Below, in pieces: positions 19,262 to 28,231 of a stretch of 64,000 nucleotides of DNA. The notes below the pieces were generated by a model. It was not told the DNA's origin. It did no database searches and was given only the letters and a program-made list of their open reading frames with translations. Source of the DNA: Candidatus Competibacteraceae bacterium (GTDB lineage Bacteria; Pseudomonadota; Gammaproteobacteria; Competibacterales; Competibacteraceae). The position numbers and the translations under genes are program-made. Position 1 is the first letter of the stretch, and every line of letters begins with the position of its first letter. Location of the stretch: assembly GCA_003989085.1 (NCBI GenBank), contig RXIV01000007.1, forward strand, positions 1 to 64,000. Reading direction: 5' to 3'.

Positions 19262-19753
19262 TCAGTCCGGGAGATGGGCGGAATCAGTAAAACGATGACC
19301 TTGGCGCAAACAGTAGGTCAACCATTTGAACAAAAAACGGTTAATCCGCCAGCGCGTGCGAAGGGCGCCGCCAGTGGGGCGGGCGTTGAGCAACGAATCA
19401 GCGGTAAATGTAGCGTAATGACGCGTCTGGGCCGCCATCACCTCCGCCAACTGGGCGTCGTGGTAAACACGGATGCGGAGATTGGGTTCGGTGATGGTCG
19501 CGTCTTCCCCTTGGGCGAACTGGTAGCTCAGGCTCAATTCGCTGGTATAGCGGCTGCGCTCGATAATGTGCAGGTACAGATCCAGGCCGCCGGAGACGCG
19601 TGATACGCAAACGGTGGATGCCGGCAGCATGGTGGGAATCAGTCGGCGCATATTGATGTAGTTGCGCTCGTACAAGTCCATCAGCGCAGTAAAGGTGCCG
19701 GGGGTGTCATGCGAAAACGATCCAGCGTGAGCGGGGGCCAGCAGAATCATCAT
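19262..19753 (-). CDS. DUF1249 family protein (YqiB-like)
   Basis: The core ALMDLYERNYINMRRLIP, followed by SRYTSELSLSYQF, IRVYHDAQLAEVMA and INRFLFKWLTYCLRQGH, matches the DUF1249/YqiB family of small gammaproteobacterial proteins of unknown function. I place the start at the ATG-ATG one base after the lpxH stop, which gives 163 residues; the longer frame from 19804 would overlap lpxH by 50 bases. In E. coli yqiB sits near parE and cpdA; here it is the last gene of a cyclophilin-lpxH run. Confidence 0.8.
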   Translation of the reverse strand: MMILLAPAHAGSFSHDTPGTFTALMDLYERNYINMRRLIPTMLPASTVCVSRVSGGLDLYLHIIERSRYTSELSLSYQFAQGEDATITEPNLRIRVYHDAQLAEVMAAQTRHYATFTADSLLNARPTGGALRTRWRINRFLFKWLTYCLRQGHRFTDSAHLPD

Positions 19754-19754
19754 G

Positions 19755-20489
19755 TTATCCGCGAGAGCGGGCGAGTGGTTCCAGCCGCCAGTCAGATTCA
19801 TCACAGCACAACACGCTACCTTGATCTTCCCGCCAGTCGCCTAGCACCGCCCGTCGCGCTGGTTGCCCATCCAGGCTCCAATCGTGAATCGCCGGGCGGT
19901 GGGTGTGGCCGTGAATCAGCCGACTAACACCGTGCCAGCGCATGACCCGCTCCACCTCCGTCGGATTGACGTCCATGATGTCAGCCGCCTTCTGCCCGGT
20001 CGCCTGCCGGCTGCTTTCCCGTAACTGAGCGGCCAGTATCCGCCGTTGCGTTAGGGGCAAGGCCAGTAGCTGCGCCTGCCAAGCTGGCGTGCGAACTTGG
20101 GCGCGGAACGCCTGATAATCCCGATCGTCGGTGCAGAGCGTGTCGCCATGCAGCAGCAACACCGGCTCCCCCGCTAGGTTGATGATCACGCTTTCCGGTA
20201 GTAACTGCACGCCAGCCGCAGAGGCGAACCGATCGCCGAGCAGAAAATCGCGGTTGCCGTGAAGGAAAAATACCGGAACGCCATATTCCCTCAACGCCCG
20301 CAAGGCGGTAGCCACGGTTCGTCCCGGATCGGCGTCATCGTCATCGCCAATCCACGCCTCGAACAGATCGCCCAGGATATAGAGCGCCTCCGCCGAGCGG
20401 GCCTGCTGGCGCAGAAACTCCAGCAGCAACACCGTCCGGGCCGGGTGGGCCGCTTCGAGGTGCAGATCGGCAATGAACAGCGTGGTCAT
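19755..20489 (-). CDS. lpxH: UDP-2,3-diacylglucosamine hydrolase
   Basis: This calcineurin-like phosphoesterase makes lipid X in lipid A synthesis at the inner membrane. The metal motifs are in order: IADLHL (D-x-H), [25 protein letters not shown] (GNRD) and LIHGHTHRP, with a further metal His in [11 protein letters not shown]. The ATG at 20487-20489 overlaps the ppiB stop as ATGA; upstream in-frame sequence is antisense noise. At 244 residues its length is normal. ppiB-lpxH is a common gammaproteobacterial pair. Confidence 0.93.
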   Translation of the reverse strand: MTTLFIADLHLEAAHPARTVLLLEFLRQQARSAEALYILGDLFEAWIGDDDDADPGRTVATALRALREYGVPVFFLHGNRDFLLGDRFASAAGVQLLPESVIINLAGEPVLLLHGDTLCTDDRDYQAFRAQVRTPAWQAQLLALPLTQRRILAAQLRESSRQATGQKAADIMDVNPTEVERVMRWHGVSRLIHGHTHRPAIHDWSLDGQPARRAVLGDWREDQGSVLCCDESDWRLEPLARSRG

Positions 20490-20995
20490 GGCGCAGGCGG
20501 TTCGCCGACGATCTCGACCTTTTCGATCAGAACATCGTCGGTCGGCACGTCCTGGTGACCGCGCCGGCTGGTGGTGGCGACAGCGGCGATGGCGTTCACC
20601 ACGTCCATGCCGTTCACCACCTTTCCGAACACGCAATAGCCCCAGCCTTGGGCGCTGGCGCTGCGATAGTCGAGAAAGTCGTTGTCTTTTAGATTGATGA
20701 AGAACTGTGCCGTGGCAGAGTGCGGTTCCGAGGTGCGGGCCATCGCCAGCGAACCTACCTGATTTTTCAGGCCATTGTCGGCTTCATTCTGGATGGCCGG
20801 GCGGGTGTTTTTCTGCTTCATCCCGGCTTCGAGACCACCGCACTGGATCATGAAGTTAGGGATCACCCGGTGAAACAGGGTGCCATCATAAAAGCCGTCT
20901 TGGGCGTATTGCAGGAAGTTGGCGACAGTCACGGGGGCGTGGGCGGCATCCAGTTCGATGTCGATGACGCCAAGGGTAGTATGCAGTTTGATCAT
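20486..20995 (-). CDS. ppiB: Cytoplasmic peptidyl-prolyl cis-trans isomerase B (cyclophilin)
   Basis: 169 residues with no signal peptide. The cyclophilin core is clear: [16 protein letters not shown] with the catalytic Arg, [19 protein letters not shown] and [19 protein letters not shown]. It assists folding in the cytoplasm. It is followed with a 4-base overlap by lpxH and preceded by a second cyclophilin with a signal peptide, nine bases upstream. Confidence 0.93.
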   Translation of the reverse strand: MIKLHTTLGVIDIELDAAHAPVTVANFLQYAQDGFYDGTLFHRVIPNFMIQCGGLEAGMKQKNTRPAIQNEADNGLKNQVGSLAMARTSEPHSATAQFFINLKDNDFLDYRSASAQGWGYCVFGKVVNGMDVVNAIAAVATTSRRGHQDVPTDDVLIEKVEIVGEPPAP

Positions 20996-21004
20996 GGTGG
21001 GAAC

Positions 21005-21658
21005 TCAGGGTTTGAGGGGAACAGGAGGGGCGGGCGGGGCAGTGGGCAAATCGGCCTTGCCGCCCGGCTGGGATGTGGGTGCGGGCAATACCGTGACCGA
21101 TTCGATGATGACCGGCGTCACCGGGACATCGCTAAATCGTCCGCCGGGGCCGCCAGGGCCAGTAGAAACCTGGCGAATTTTGTCAACGGTGTCCATGCCG
21201 CCGACCACCTTGCCAAATACCGTATAGCCCCAATCTTGCGGCGTGGGCGAACGGTGATCCAGTGGCGGATTGTCCTTGACGTTGATGAAGAACTGGGCAG
21301 TGGCCGAGTTTGGATCGTTGGTGCGAGCCATCGCCACCGTACCGCGCAGGTTCTTCAGGCCATTATTAGCCTCGTTGGGTACCGGGGCGCGGGTCGGTTT
21401 CTGCTGAAAGTCGGTGGTGAAGCCGCCGCCCTGGATCATGAAGCCGTCGATGATCCGGTGAAAAATGGTGCCGTTGTAAAAACCGTCGCGGGCATAGGCC
21501 AGGAAGTTCGCCACAGATTGGGGGGCCTGGGCATCGGCCAGTTCCAACGTGATCGGGCCAAGGTTGGTCCTGATCTGGACTGCCGTGCCGGCTAGCGCGA
21601 CGGCGCCCGCCAGACTGAGCGCGACAGCGGCGGCAAACCGGAGGATTCGTGTGAGCAT
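21005..21658 (-). CDS. ppiA: Exported peptidyl-prolyl cis-trans isomerase A (cyclophilin)
   Basis: 217 residues. A signal peptide (MLTRILRFAAAVALSLAGA, ending VALA before GTAV) precedes a cyclophilin domain with [33 protein letters not shown] and WGYTVFGKVVGGMDTV. The C-terminal tail of about 35 residues is rich in Pro, Gly and Lys. I start at Met13 of the longest frame because this puts the signal peptide at the N-terminus. It probably acts in the periplasm and is co-transcribed with ppiB. Confidence 0.88.
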   Translation of the reverse strand: MLTRILRFAAAVALSLAGAVALAGTAVQIRTNLGPITLELADAQAPQSVANFLAYARDGFYNGTIFHRIIDGFMIQGGGFTTDFQQKPTRAPVPNEANNGLKNLRGTVAMARTNDPNSATAQFFINVKDNPPLDHRSPTPQDWGYTVFGKVVGGMDTVDKIRQVSTGPGGPGGRFSDVPVTPVIIESVTVLPAPTSQPGGKADLPTAPPAPPVPLKP

Positions 21659-21763
21659 GGAGGCATCGCCGGGTAGTGAGGAATAGCGCAGCATGATAGT
21701 CGGCTAATTCATTGGCTGCCAGATTTGGCGGGGTTTGGCGCTTTCCGCTACCATGCTTTTACT

Positions 21764-23179
21764 ATGACTACGACGATCTGCAAAACCCGGTTTGCGCCCA
21801 GTCCGACCGGTTATCTGCATCTGGGCAATGTCCGCACCGCGCTGTTCAATGCCCTGCTGGCCCGGCGCCGACAGGGCCGTTTTCTGCTGCGGGTTGAAGA
21901 TACCGACCGCGAGCGCAGCCGCCCGGAGTATGTTGCGGCGCTGCTGGAGGATTTGCGCTGGTTAGGGCTGGACTGGCAGGAAGGGCCGGATATCGGCGGC
22001 CCCCATCCGCCTTACGCCCAGTCGGAACGAACTGCGATCTACGCGGACTATTACCAGCGGCTGGAAGAAACCAACCAAGTTTATCCCTGTTTTTGCACTC
22101 CGGCGGAACTGGCCTTGAGCCGGAAAACCCAGTTGGCGGCGGGTCGTCCCCCGCGTTACGCTGGAACTTGCGCCCGATTGAACGTAGCGGAACAGCAGGC
22201 GCGGTGTGATCGCGGATTACAGCCCACCTTGCGGTTTCGGACTCCGGTCGGGCAAAAGGTGCAATTCACCGATTTAGCGCGAGGCCCGCAGCAGTTCGCC
22301 AGTGACGACATTGGCGATTTCATCATTCGCCGGGCCGATGGCGGGCCTCAATTCTTCTTCGCCAACGCGGTGGACGATGCGTTGATGGGAGTGACCCACC
22401 TGTTGCGCGGCGAGGATCATCTGAGCAATACCCCGCGCCAGTTGCTGTTGCTGGAGGCGCTGCACTTGCCCGCGCCGCACTACGGCCACCTGGCGCTGAT
22501 TGTCGGCGCGGACAGTGGGCCGCTGTCGAAACGCGAGGGACATTTCAGCGTGCGCGAGTTGCGGTCTAGCGGTTATCTGCCCGAAGCGCTGCTGAATTAT
22601 CTGGCCCGGCTCGGCCACAGCTACGAACACGATCACTGGATGCCACTGGCGGAACTGGCCGAAAACTTTGCTCTGGAGCGGCTGGGCCGCGCTCCAGCCC
22701 ACTACGACGAGGCGCAACTGCTGCATTGGCAGAGTGAAGCGGTGCAACGCGCCGCCCCGGAACAGTTATGGGTATGGCTGGAATCGGCGGTTGGTAAAGA
22801 GGTGCCGATCACCTGCCGGGAAGCGTTTGTCGCGGCAGTTCGACCCAATATCCGCTTTCCCGCTGATGCTGTGTTCTGGGCGGAGCGACTGTTTGGCGCG
22901 GAGTTGGCATTGAGCGAGGATAGCCGGGCATTGATTGCGCAGACCGATTCCGCCTTTTTCAGCCACGCGCTGGCCGCCTATGCCGAGTATGGCGCGGTCT
23001 ATCAGCCTTTGATGGATGATCTGAAGCGACGCACTGGCGTCAAGGGCAAAGCTCTGTTCATGCCATTGCGGGCGGCGCTGACCGGCGAATTGCATGGCCC
23101 GGAACTGGCCCGGATTCTGACGCTGGTGCCGGCGGATTTAGCGCGGCGGCGCCTGGAAGCGGCGGGTCGTCCGGTCTGA
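21764..23179 (+). CDS. gltX: Glutamyl-tRNA synthetase
   Basis: 471-residue class I synthetase. The N-terminus KTRFAPSPTGYLHLGNVRTA carries the HIGH-type motif (YLHLGN) and PLSKREGHFSV is the KMSKS-type loop. CFCTPAEL and the later TCARL give Cys residues like those of the zinc-binding insert of E. coli GluRS. I start at the ATG before TTTICKTRF; the upstream 13 codons lack homology. The gene precedes cysS by about 105 bases. Confidence 0.95.
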   Translation: MTTTICKTRFAPSPTGYLHLGNVRTALFNALLARRRQGRFLLRVEDTDRERSRPEYVAALLEDLRWLGLDWQEGPDIGGPHPPYAQSERTAIYADYYQRLEETNQVYPCFCTPAELALSRKTQLAAGRPPRYAGTCARLNVAEQQARCDRGLQPTLRFRTPVGQKVQFTDLARGPQQFASDDIGDFIIRRADGGPQFFFANAVDDALMGVTHLLRGEDHLSNTPRQLLLLEALHLPAPHYGHLALIVGADSGPLSKREGHFSVRELRSSGYLPEALLNYLARLGHSYEHDHWMPLAELAENFALERLGRAPAHYDEAQLLHWQSEAVQRAAPEQLWVWLESAVGKEVPITCREAFVAAVRPNIRFPADAVFWAERLFGAELALSEDSRALIAQTDSAFFSHALAAYAEYGAVYQPLMDDLKRRTGVKGKALFMPLRAALTGELHGPELARILTLVPADLARRRLEAAGRPV

Positions 23180-23285
23180 TTGATGATGACTACGCTGCTG
23201 GAGCCGGTCGCCACCCGGATTTATCGCCACCTGGCAGGCCAGCTGGTAAACCTGACCCCATCATCATCGTCCAAGAGATTTTTCC

Positions 23286-24677
23286 ATGCTCCAGATTTTC
23301 AATAGCCTGACCCGCCAGAAAGAGGAATTCCAATCCATTGAGCCCGGTAAGGTGCGGATGTATGTCTGCGGCATGACGGTTTACGACCATTGTCATGTCG
23401 GTCATGCGCGGGTCATGGTGGTGTTCGACATCGTGCTGCGTTGGCTGCGAGCGAAAGGATATGAGGTCGCCTATGTCCGAAATATCACCGATATTGACGA
23501 CAAAATCATCCGCCGGGCGCAGGAGAATGGTGAGGATTTCCGGGCGTTGACGGACCGGTTTATCCACGCCATGCACGAAGATTTAGCCGCGCTGGATATT
23601 TTGCCGCCGACTCAGGAACCTCGCGCCACGGAAGCAATGGCCGACATCATCGCCCTGATTCAAACTCTGCTGGATAAGGGTTATGCCTATGTCGGAACGG
23701 GCGGCGACGTGTACTACGCGGTCAGCCGCTTTGCGCGTTACGGCCAACTGGCGAACAAGAAACTGGATGATTTACGAGCCGGTGAGCGGGTTGCAGTGGA
23801 AGACGCCAAAACCGATCCGCTGGATTTCGTGCTATGGAAAGCCGCCAAACCGGGTGAGCCGAGTTGGGAATCGCCGTGGGGTGCCGGTCGACCCGGCTGG
23901 CATATTGAATGCTCCGCCATGTCCACTCATTGCCTGGGCGAGCACTTCGATATTCACGGCGGCGGCATGGATTTGAAATTCCCGCACCATGAAAACGAAA
24001 TCGCCCAGTCGGAAGCGGCCAGTGGGCAGCGTTATGTGAATGTGTGGATGCACAACGGTTTTGTGCAGGTCAACAAGGAGAAAATGGCTAAATCGCTGGG
24101 CAATTTCTTCACGGTGCGTGAAGTGTTGCAGCGCTATCAGCCGGAAGTCGTGCGGTTCTTCATCCTGTCCAGCCATTACCGCGGGCCGCTGGATTATTCC
24201 GATGATCATCTGGATCAGGCCAAGGCGGCGCTGACCCGCCTGTATACCGCGCTGCGCGGGCTGCCGGTGGTTGCTGCGCCGGTTGATGAGTCGTGGCAAG
24301 CCCGCTTTACCCAGGCGATGGACGACGATTTCAATACCCCGGAAGCCTTGGCGGCGCTGTTTGAGCTGGCGCGGGAGATCAATCGGTTGCGGGGAGGAGA
24401 GGAAACGGCGGCGGCGCGGTTAGGCGTCACGTTGAAGCAGTTAGGCGGGGTTTTAGGATTATTGCAGCGCAACCCTGAAACCTTTCTACAAGAGTATAGC
24501 GACGTGGCAGCCGGAGCCGGTTATAGCGCTGAACAGGTTGAGACGCTGATAGCCCAGCGTATTGCTGCCCGCAAGGCGAAAAATTGGGCGGAGGCGGATC
24601 GGATTCGCGCCCAGTTGCAGGAAGATGGCATCGTTCTGGAGGACACTGCCAAGGGTACAAGCTGGCGGCGGGAGTGA
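23286..24677 (+). CDS. cysS: Cysteinyl-tRNA synthetase
   Basis: 463 residues. The zinc ligand Cys28 (YVCGMTVYD) is followed by the HIGH motif HVGH at 37-40; further zinc ligands are in GWHIECSAM and in the HHENE segment. KMAKSLGN is the KMSKS loop. It charges tRNA-Cys. The length agrees with E. coli CysS. A gltX-cysS order is common in proteobacteria; the 105-base gap shows no leader structure I can identify. Confidence 0.96.
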   Translation: MLQIFNSLTRQKEEFQSIEPGKVRMYVCGMTVYDHCHVGHARVMVVFDIVLRWLRAKGYEVAYVRNITDIDDKIIRRAQENGEDFRALTDRFIHAMHEDLAALDILPPTQEPRATEAMADIIALIQTLLDKGYAYVGTGGDVYYAVSRFARYGQLANKKLDDLRAGERVAVEDAKTDPLDFVLWKAAKPGEPSWESPWGAGRPGWHIECSAMSTHCLGEHFDIHGGGMDLKFPHHENEIAQSEAASGQRYVNVWMHNGFVQVNKEKMAKSLGNFFTVREVLQRYQPEVVRFFILSSHYRGPLDYSDDHLDQAKAALTRLYTALRGLPVVAAPVDESWQARFTQAMDDDFNTPEALAALFELAREINRLRGGEETAAARLGVTLKQLGGVLGLLQRNPETFLQEYSDVAAGAGYSAEQVETLIAQRIAARKAKNWAEADRIRAQLQEDGIVLEDTAKGTSWRRE

Positions 24678-24693
24678 CTGGACGAGGTTTTGC

Positions 24694-25566
24694 TTAGCGC
24701 CGCCCGCCGCCGCCCGCCCGCCGCAGGATGGCGTCAAGCAGGCAGGTTGGCAGCAGCCTCCGCAGTGCCGCAAATAAATAGGTTGGCACAGTGACCGGAT
24801 AGCGGGCGTGGGGCCGAGGGCTTTCCAGAGCGTGAATCACCCGCTTCAACACCGCTTCCGGCGGCAAGGTGAAGGGCGCGGCTGGCCCAGCTTTAAGCAG
24901 CCGGGCTTCCATCACCGCATAGTTTTCTCGATGCACGCTGGTTGCCGCCGGGATATGTCGCTGATAGGCGGCGTAGGCATGGTCGCGGAACCGGCTGAGA
25001 ATCGGCCCCGGTTCGATCAGTCCAACGTGAATTCCGGTTCCCGCCAGTTCCAGCCGCAAGGCGTCGGCTAAACCTTCCAGCGCGAACTTACTGGCGACAT
25101 ACGCGCCCCGATAAGGGAAAGCGACCAGCCCCAGCACCGAACTGTTGTAGAGAATCCGCCCGCCACCCTGCCGGCGCATGACCGGGATGATCCGGTGGGT
25201 TAAATCCTGAGCGCCAAAGACATTGGTCTCGAACTGTTCCCGTAACGCCTCGCGGCTCACATCCTCCACCGCGCCGACCTGACCGTAACCAGCATTGTTG
25301 AATAGCGCATCCAGCCGCCCACCGCTTCGTTGCAGAATCTCCGTGACCGCCGCGCCAATCGAGGCCGGCTCGCGCACATCCAGCATCAGGCTTTCCAAGC
25401 CTTCGCTTTGCAGCCGCGCCACATCCGCCGCGTGTCGGGCCGTGGCGAACACTCGCCAGCCCCGCGAGTGCAGGCCGTGGGCGACACAATAGCCGATGCC
25501 GGAGGAACAGCCGGTGATCAGGATGCTTTTATCGCGCATCATGGTGGTCGCAGGGCGTGATGCCAT
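24694..25566 (-). CDS. Short-chain dehydrogenase/reductase
   Basis: 290-residue classical SDR: TGCSSGIGYCVA (TGxxxGxG cofactor loop), NNAGYGQ, the catalytic Ser in NSSVLG and Tyr/Lys in YVASKFA. The C-terminal part has a hydrophobic segment (YLFAALRRLLPTCLLDAIL) as in the sterol/retinol-type SDRs. The substrate is unknown. The start is the ATG eight bases after a GGAG. It converges on cysS and diverges from pstS. Confidence 0.85.
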   Translation of the reverse strand: MASRPATTMMRDKSILITGCSSGIGYCVAHGLHSRGWRVFATARHAADVARLQSEGLESLMLDVREPASIGAAVTEILQRSGGRLDALFNNAGYGQVGAVEDVSREALREQFETNVFGAQDLTHRIIPVMRRQGGGRILYNSSVLGLVAFPYRGAYVASKFALEGLADALRLELAGTGIHVGLIEPGPILSRFRDHAYAAYQRHIPAATSVHRENYAVMEARLLKAGPAAPFTLPPEAVLKRVIHALESPRPHARYPVTVPTYLFAALRRLLPTCLLDAILRRAGGGGRR

Positions 25567-25623
25567 CAAAAAGCTCCTGTTTCCGCATATATTTTTCCTT
25601 CTTCATCTCGCGCTGCAATAAAA

Positions 25624-25682
25624 ATGACATATTTCTGCAATATAAAAGCCGTCTTGTCATAGTAGGGTTTGGATCGTGTCAT
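25624..25682 (+). promoter_or_regulatory. Candidate Pho-box region upstream of pstS
   Basis: ATGACATATTTCTGCAAT (25624-25641) resembles two 7-base PhoB half-sites spaced by four bases, five of seven matching in each. Further on, TGTCAT occurs at 25655 and again at 25677, 22 bases apart, twice the 11-base PhoB repeat. The position before pstS fits phosphate control, but the match is weak. Confidence 0.35.
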
Positions 25683-25727
25683 CAACCAGCGATTTTCCCT
25701 CACGACCCCACCTCCTGGAGGTTTTCC

Positions 25728-26771
25728 GTGCTCAAACAAAAACTGGCTCTCGCCCTGGCGGCAACTTTTATCGTCACCGGTTCAGCTTATGCCCAGTCGG
25801 CCCGCGACTACATCAGCATGGTGGGTTCATCCACCGTTTATCCGTTCGCGACAGCGGTTGCCGAACAGTTCGGCAAGGGCAGCAAGTTCAAAACGCCTAA
25901 AGTTGAGTCTACTGGCACCGGTGGCGGCTTCAAACTGTTTTGCGGCGGTGTTGGCGTGCAGTATCCCGATATCAGCAATGCCTCCCGCGCCATCAAAAAG
26001 TCAGAGATAGAAACCTGCGCCAAGAATGGTGTGACTGAGATTGTCGAGGTGAAGATCGGTTTTGATGGCATCGTGATCGCCTCATCGAAAAAGACCAAGC
26101 CGATGGCGCTAACCGTCAAGGATCTCTGGCTGGCCTTGGCCAAGGAAGTCCCTGAGCCGGGCACCGGCAAGCTGATCGCCAACCCATTCAAGACCTGGAA
26201 GGAAATCAATCCCGACTTTCCGGCCACCAAGATCGAAGTATTAGGGCCGCCGCCGACTTCCGGCACCCGTGACGCCTTTGTGGAACTGGTCATGGATACG
26301 GGTTGCAAGGAATTTTCAGCGATCAAGGCGCTGGAAAAAGCCGATGAGAAGAAAGCCAAGGTGGTCTGCGCCACGGTCCGCGAGGATGGGGGTTATATCG
26401 AAGCCGGCGAGAACGACAACCTGATCGTCAATAAACTGGTGGCTAATCCCAATGCCCTCGGCATTTTTGGCTACAGCTTCCTGGAAGAGAACATGGACAA
26501 GATTCAGGGTGAGACGGTAAACGGTGTCGCCCCGACCTTTGAAAACATCGCCGATGGCAAGTACCCAGTGTCGCGGCCGCTGTTTTTCTATATCAAGAAG
26601 GCGCATGTCGACGTTATCCCTGGCATCAAGGAATATGTGACTGAATTCACTAGCGAGAAAGCTGCCGGTAGCGAAGGCTATCTGGCCAATAAGGGGCTAA
26701 TCCCGCTGCCGCCCGCCCAGCGCAAGCAAATCGCGGCAGATGCCAGTGCCCTCAAGACTCTGGCTCCGTAA
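25728..26771 (+). CDS. pstS: Phosphate ABC transporter, periplasmic binding protein
   Basis: 347 residues from a GTG placed seven bases after CTGGAGG. A signal peptide (LALALAATFIVTGSAYA) is followed by MVGSSTVYPFATAVAE and VESTGTGGGFKLFCGG, then ISNASRAIKKSE; these are the Ser/Thr/Asp phosphate contacts of PstS. TSGTRDAF adds the Arg-Asp pair. It captures phosphate and delivers it to PstCAB. It is first in pstS-C-A-B-phoU and is separated from pstC by a stem-loop. Confidence 0.93.
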   Translation: MLKQKLALALAATFIVTGSAYAQSARDYISMVGSSTVYPFATAVAEQFGKGSKFKTPKVESTGTGGGFKLFCGGVGVQYPDISNASRAIKKSEIETCAKNGVTEIVEVKIGFDGIVIASSKKTKPMALTVKDLWLALAKEVPEPGTGKLIANPFKTWKEINPDFPATKIEVLGPPPTSGTRDAFVELVMDTGCKEFSAIKALEKADEKKAKVVCATVREDGGYIEAGENDNLIVNKLVANPNALGIFGYSFLEENMDKIQGETVNGVAPTFENIADGKYPVSRPLFFYIKKAHVDVIPGIKEYVTEFTSEKAAGSEGYLANKGLIPLPPAQRKQIAADASALKTLAP

Positions 26772-26791
26772 CCAGCCGGTTCTTCCTCTGC

Positions 26792-26832
26792 TGCCCGCGA
26801 CCGTGCGTAGTGCACGTCGTGGGCGGCATTTT
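26792..26832 (+). terminator. Stem-loop between pstS and pstC (attenuator-like)
   Basis: An imperfect hairpin pairs TGCC, CGAC and GTGC of the left arm with GCAC, GTCG and GGCA of the right arm, followed by TTTT. In pst operons a partial terminator here would give more pstS than pstCAB message. The bulges make strength uncertain. Confidence 0.45.
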
Positions 26833-26851
26833 ACCCTCGGGTAATCGCTTT

Positions 26852-28231
26852 ATGCTGACCTACCTGCTGCTGACTCTGGCGCTGCTGAGCGCCGCCGGCT
26901 ATTACCTGGGGCGCCATCGCGCCTTTGCCGTCGCCAACGGCCAGCTCCGCAACCTGCATTCGCTGCCCGGTTTCTATGGCTCTTACACCGCCCTGTGGTG
27001 TGGGCTGCCGGCCTTGATCGTGCTGGCGATCTGGATGGTGTTGCAACCGGGCATGATCGTTGACTGGGTGGTCGCTGGAATGCCGCCAGAATTGCGCGAC
27101 CTGCCCCCGGATCGGCTCAATTTGATGGTCAATGACCTGAAGAATCTGGTGAGCGGCAACATCGTCTCCAGCACCCCTAACGCCGCTATTCTCGAAGCCG
27201 CCAATCATTATCGGAACTTGCAGACTATCGGCAATGCGGCGCTGTGGGTCGTGGTGTTGACCTTGTCCATGGCCGGGATTGCCATCGGCTGGCGCAAAAT
27301 TTCACCGACGCTCCGCGCCCGCAATCGGGTCGAACAGGTGGTGAATGTTCTCCTGATCGCCAGTTCTACCATCGCTATTTTCACCACTATCGGCATTGTG
27401 CTGTCGGTGTTGTTTGAATCCATCCGATTTTTCCAGAAAGTCCCCATTTCCGAGTTTCTGTTCGGCTTGCAGTGGAGCCCGCAAACCGCATTGCGGGCTG
27501 ATCAAATCGGTTCCTCCGGCGCATTTGGCGCGGTGCCGCTGTTCACTGGCACTCTGCTGATTTCCGGGATCGCCATGTTGGTCGCCGTTCCGATCGGTCT
27601 TATGTCGGCGCTGTATCTGTCCGAATACGCCACGCCCAGATTCCGGGCGACCGCCAAGCCGGCGCTGGAAGTGCTGGCGGGCATCCCGACTGTGGTTTAC
27701 GGCTTCTTTGCCGCGCTGACCGTAGCGCCGCTGATCCGTGATCTGGGTTCGGCGCTGGGGTTCCAGGTGGCCTCGGAAAGCGCGATGGCCGCTGGGCTGG
27801 TGATGGGCATCATGATCATTCCCTTCGTCTCCTCGCTGTCCGATGACGTGATCAACGCCGTGCCGCAGTCGATGCGCGATGGCTCCTATGCACTGGGCGC
27901 CACCAAGTCGGAAACGATCAAACGGGTGTTGTTGCCCGCCGCGTTGCCCGGCATTGTGGGCAGTATCCTGCTGGCGGTTTCCCGCGCCATTGGCGAAACC
28001 ATGATCGTGGTGATGGCGGCTGGTCTGTCGGCTAATCTGACCGCCAATCCGCTGGCGGCGGTCACGACCGTCACCGTGCAAATCGTGACGCTGCTGACCG
28101 GCGACCAGGAGTTTGACAGCGCCAAGACCCTGGCCGCCTTTGCCCTTGGCCTGATGCTGTTCACGGTGACGCTCATCCTCAACATCATCGCCCTCCAGGT
28201 TGTGCGTAAATATCGGGAGCAATATGAGTGA
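26852..28231 (+). CDS. pstC: Phosphate ABC transporter permease PstC (long form)
   Basis: 459 residues, well above the ~320 of E. coli PstC, because of an N-terminal extension with two extra helices and a soluble loop. The permease core follows: ALYLSEYATPRFRATAKPALEVLAGIPTVVYG and the EAA-type loop DGSYALGATKSETIKRVLLP. I start at MLTYLLLTLAL, where the first helix begins; an in-frame upstream start adds only polar residues. The stop overlaps the pstA start as GTGA. Confidence 0.9.
   Translation: MLTYLLLTLALLSAAGYYLGRHRAFAVANGQLRNLHSLPGFYGSYTALWCGLPALIVLAIWMVLQPGMIVDWVVAGMPPELRDLPPDRLNLMVNDLKNLVSGNIVSSTPNAAILEAANHYRNLQTIGNAALWVVVLTLSMAGIAIGWRKISPTLRARNRVEQVVNVLLIASSTIAIFTTIGIVLSVLFESIRFFQKVPISEFLFGLQWSPQTALRADQIGSSGAFGAVPLFTGTLLISGIAMLVAVPIGLMSALYLSEYATPRFRATAKPALEVLAGIPTVVYGFFAALTVAPLIRDLGSALGFQVASESAMAAGLVMGIMIIPFVSSLSDDVINAVPQSMRDGSYALGATKSETIKRVLLPAALPGIVGSILLAVSRAIGETMIVVMAAGLSANLTANPLAAVTTVTVQIVTLLTGDQEFDSAKTLAAFALGLMLFTVTLILNIIALQVVRKYREQYE

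Noticed and set aside
23180-23285. T-box or attenuator leader before cysS
   Set aside because: No T-box core or terminator/antiterminator pair is visible, and such leaders are rare in gammaproteobacteria.
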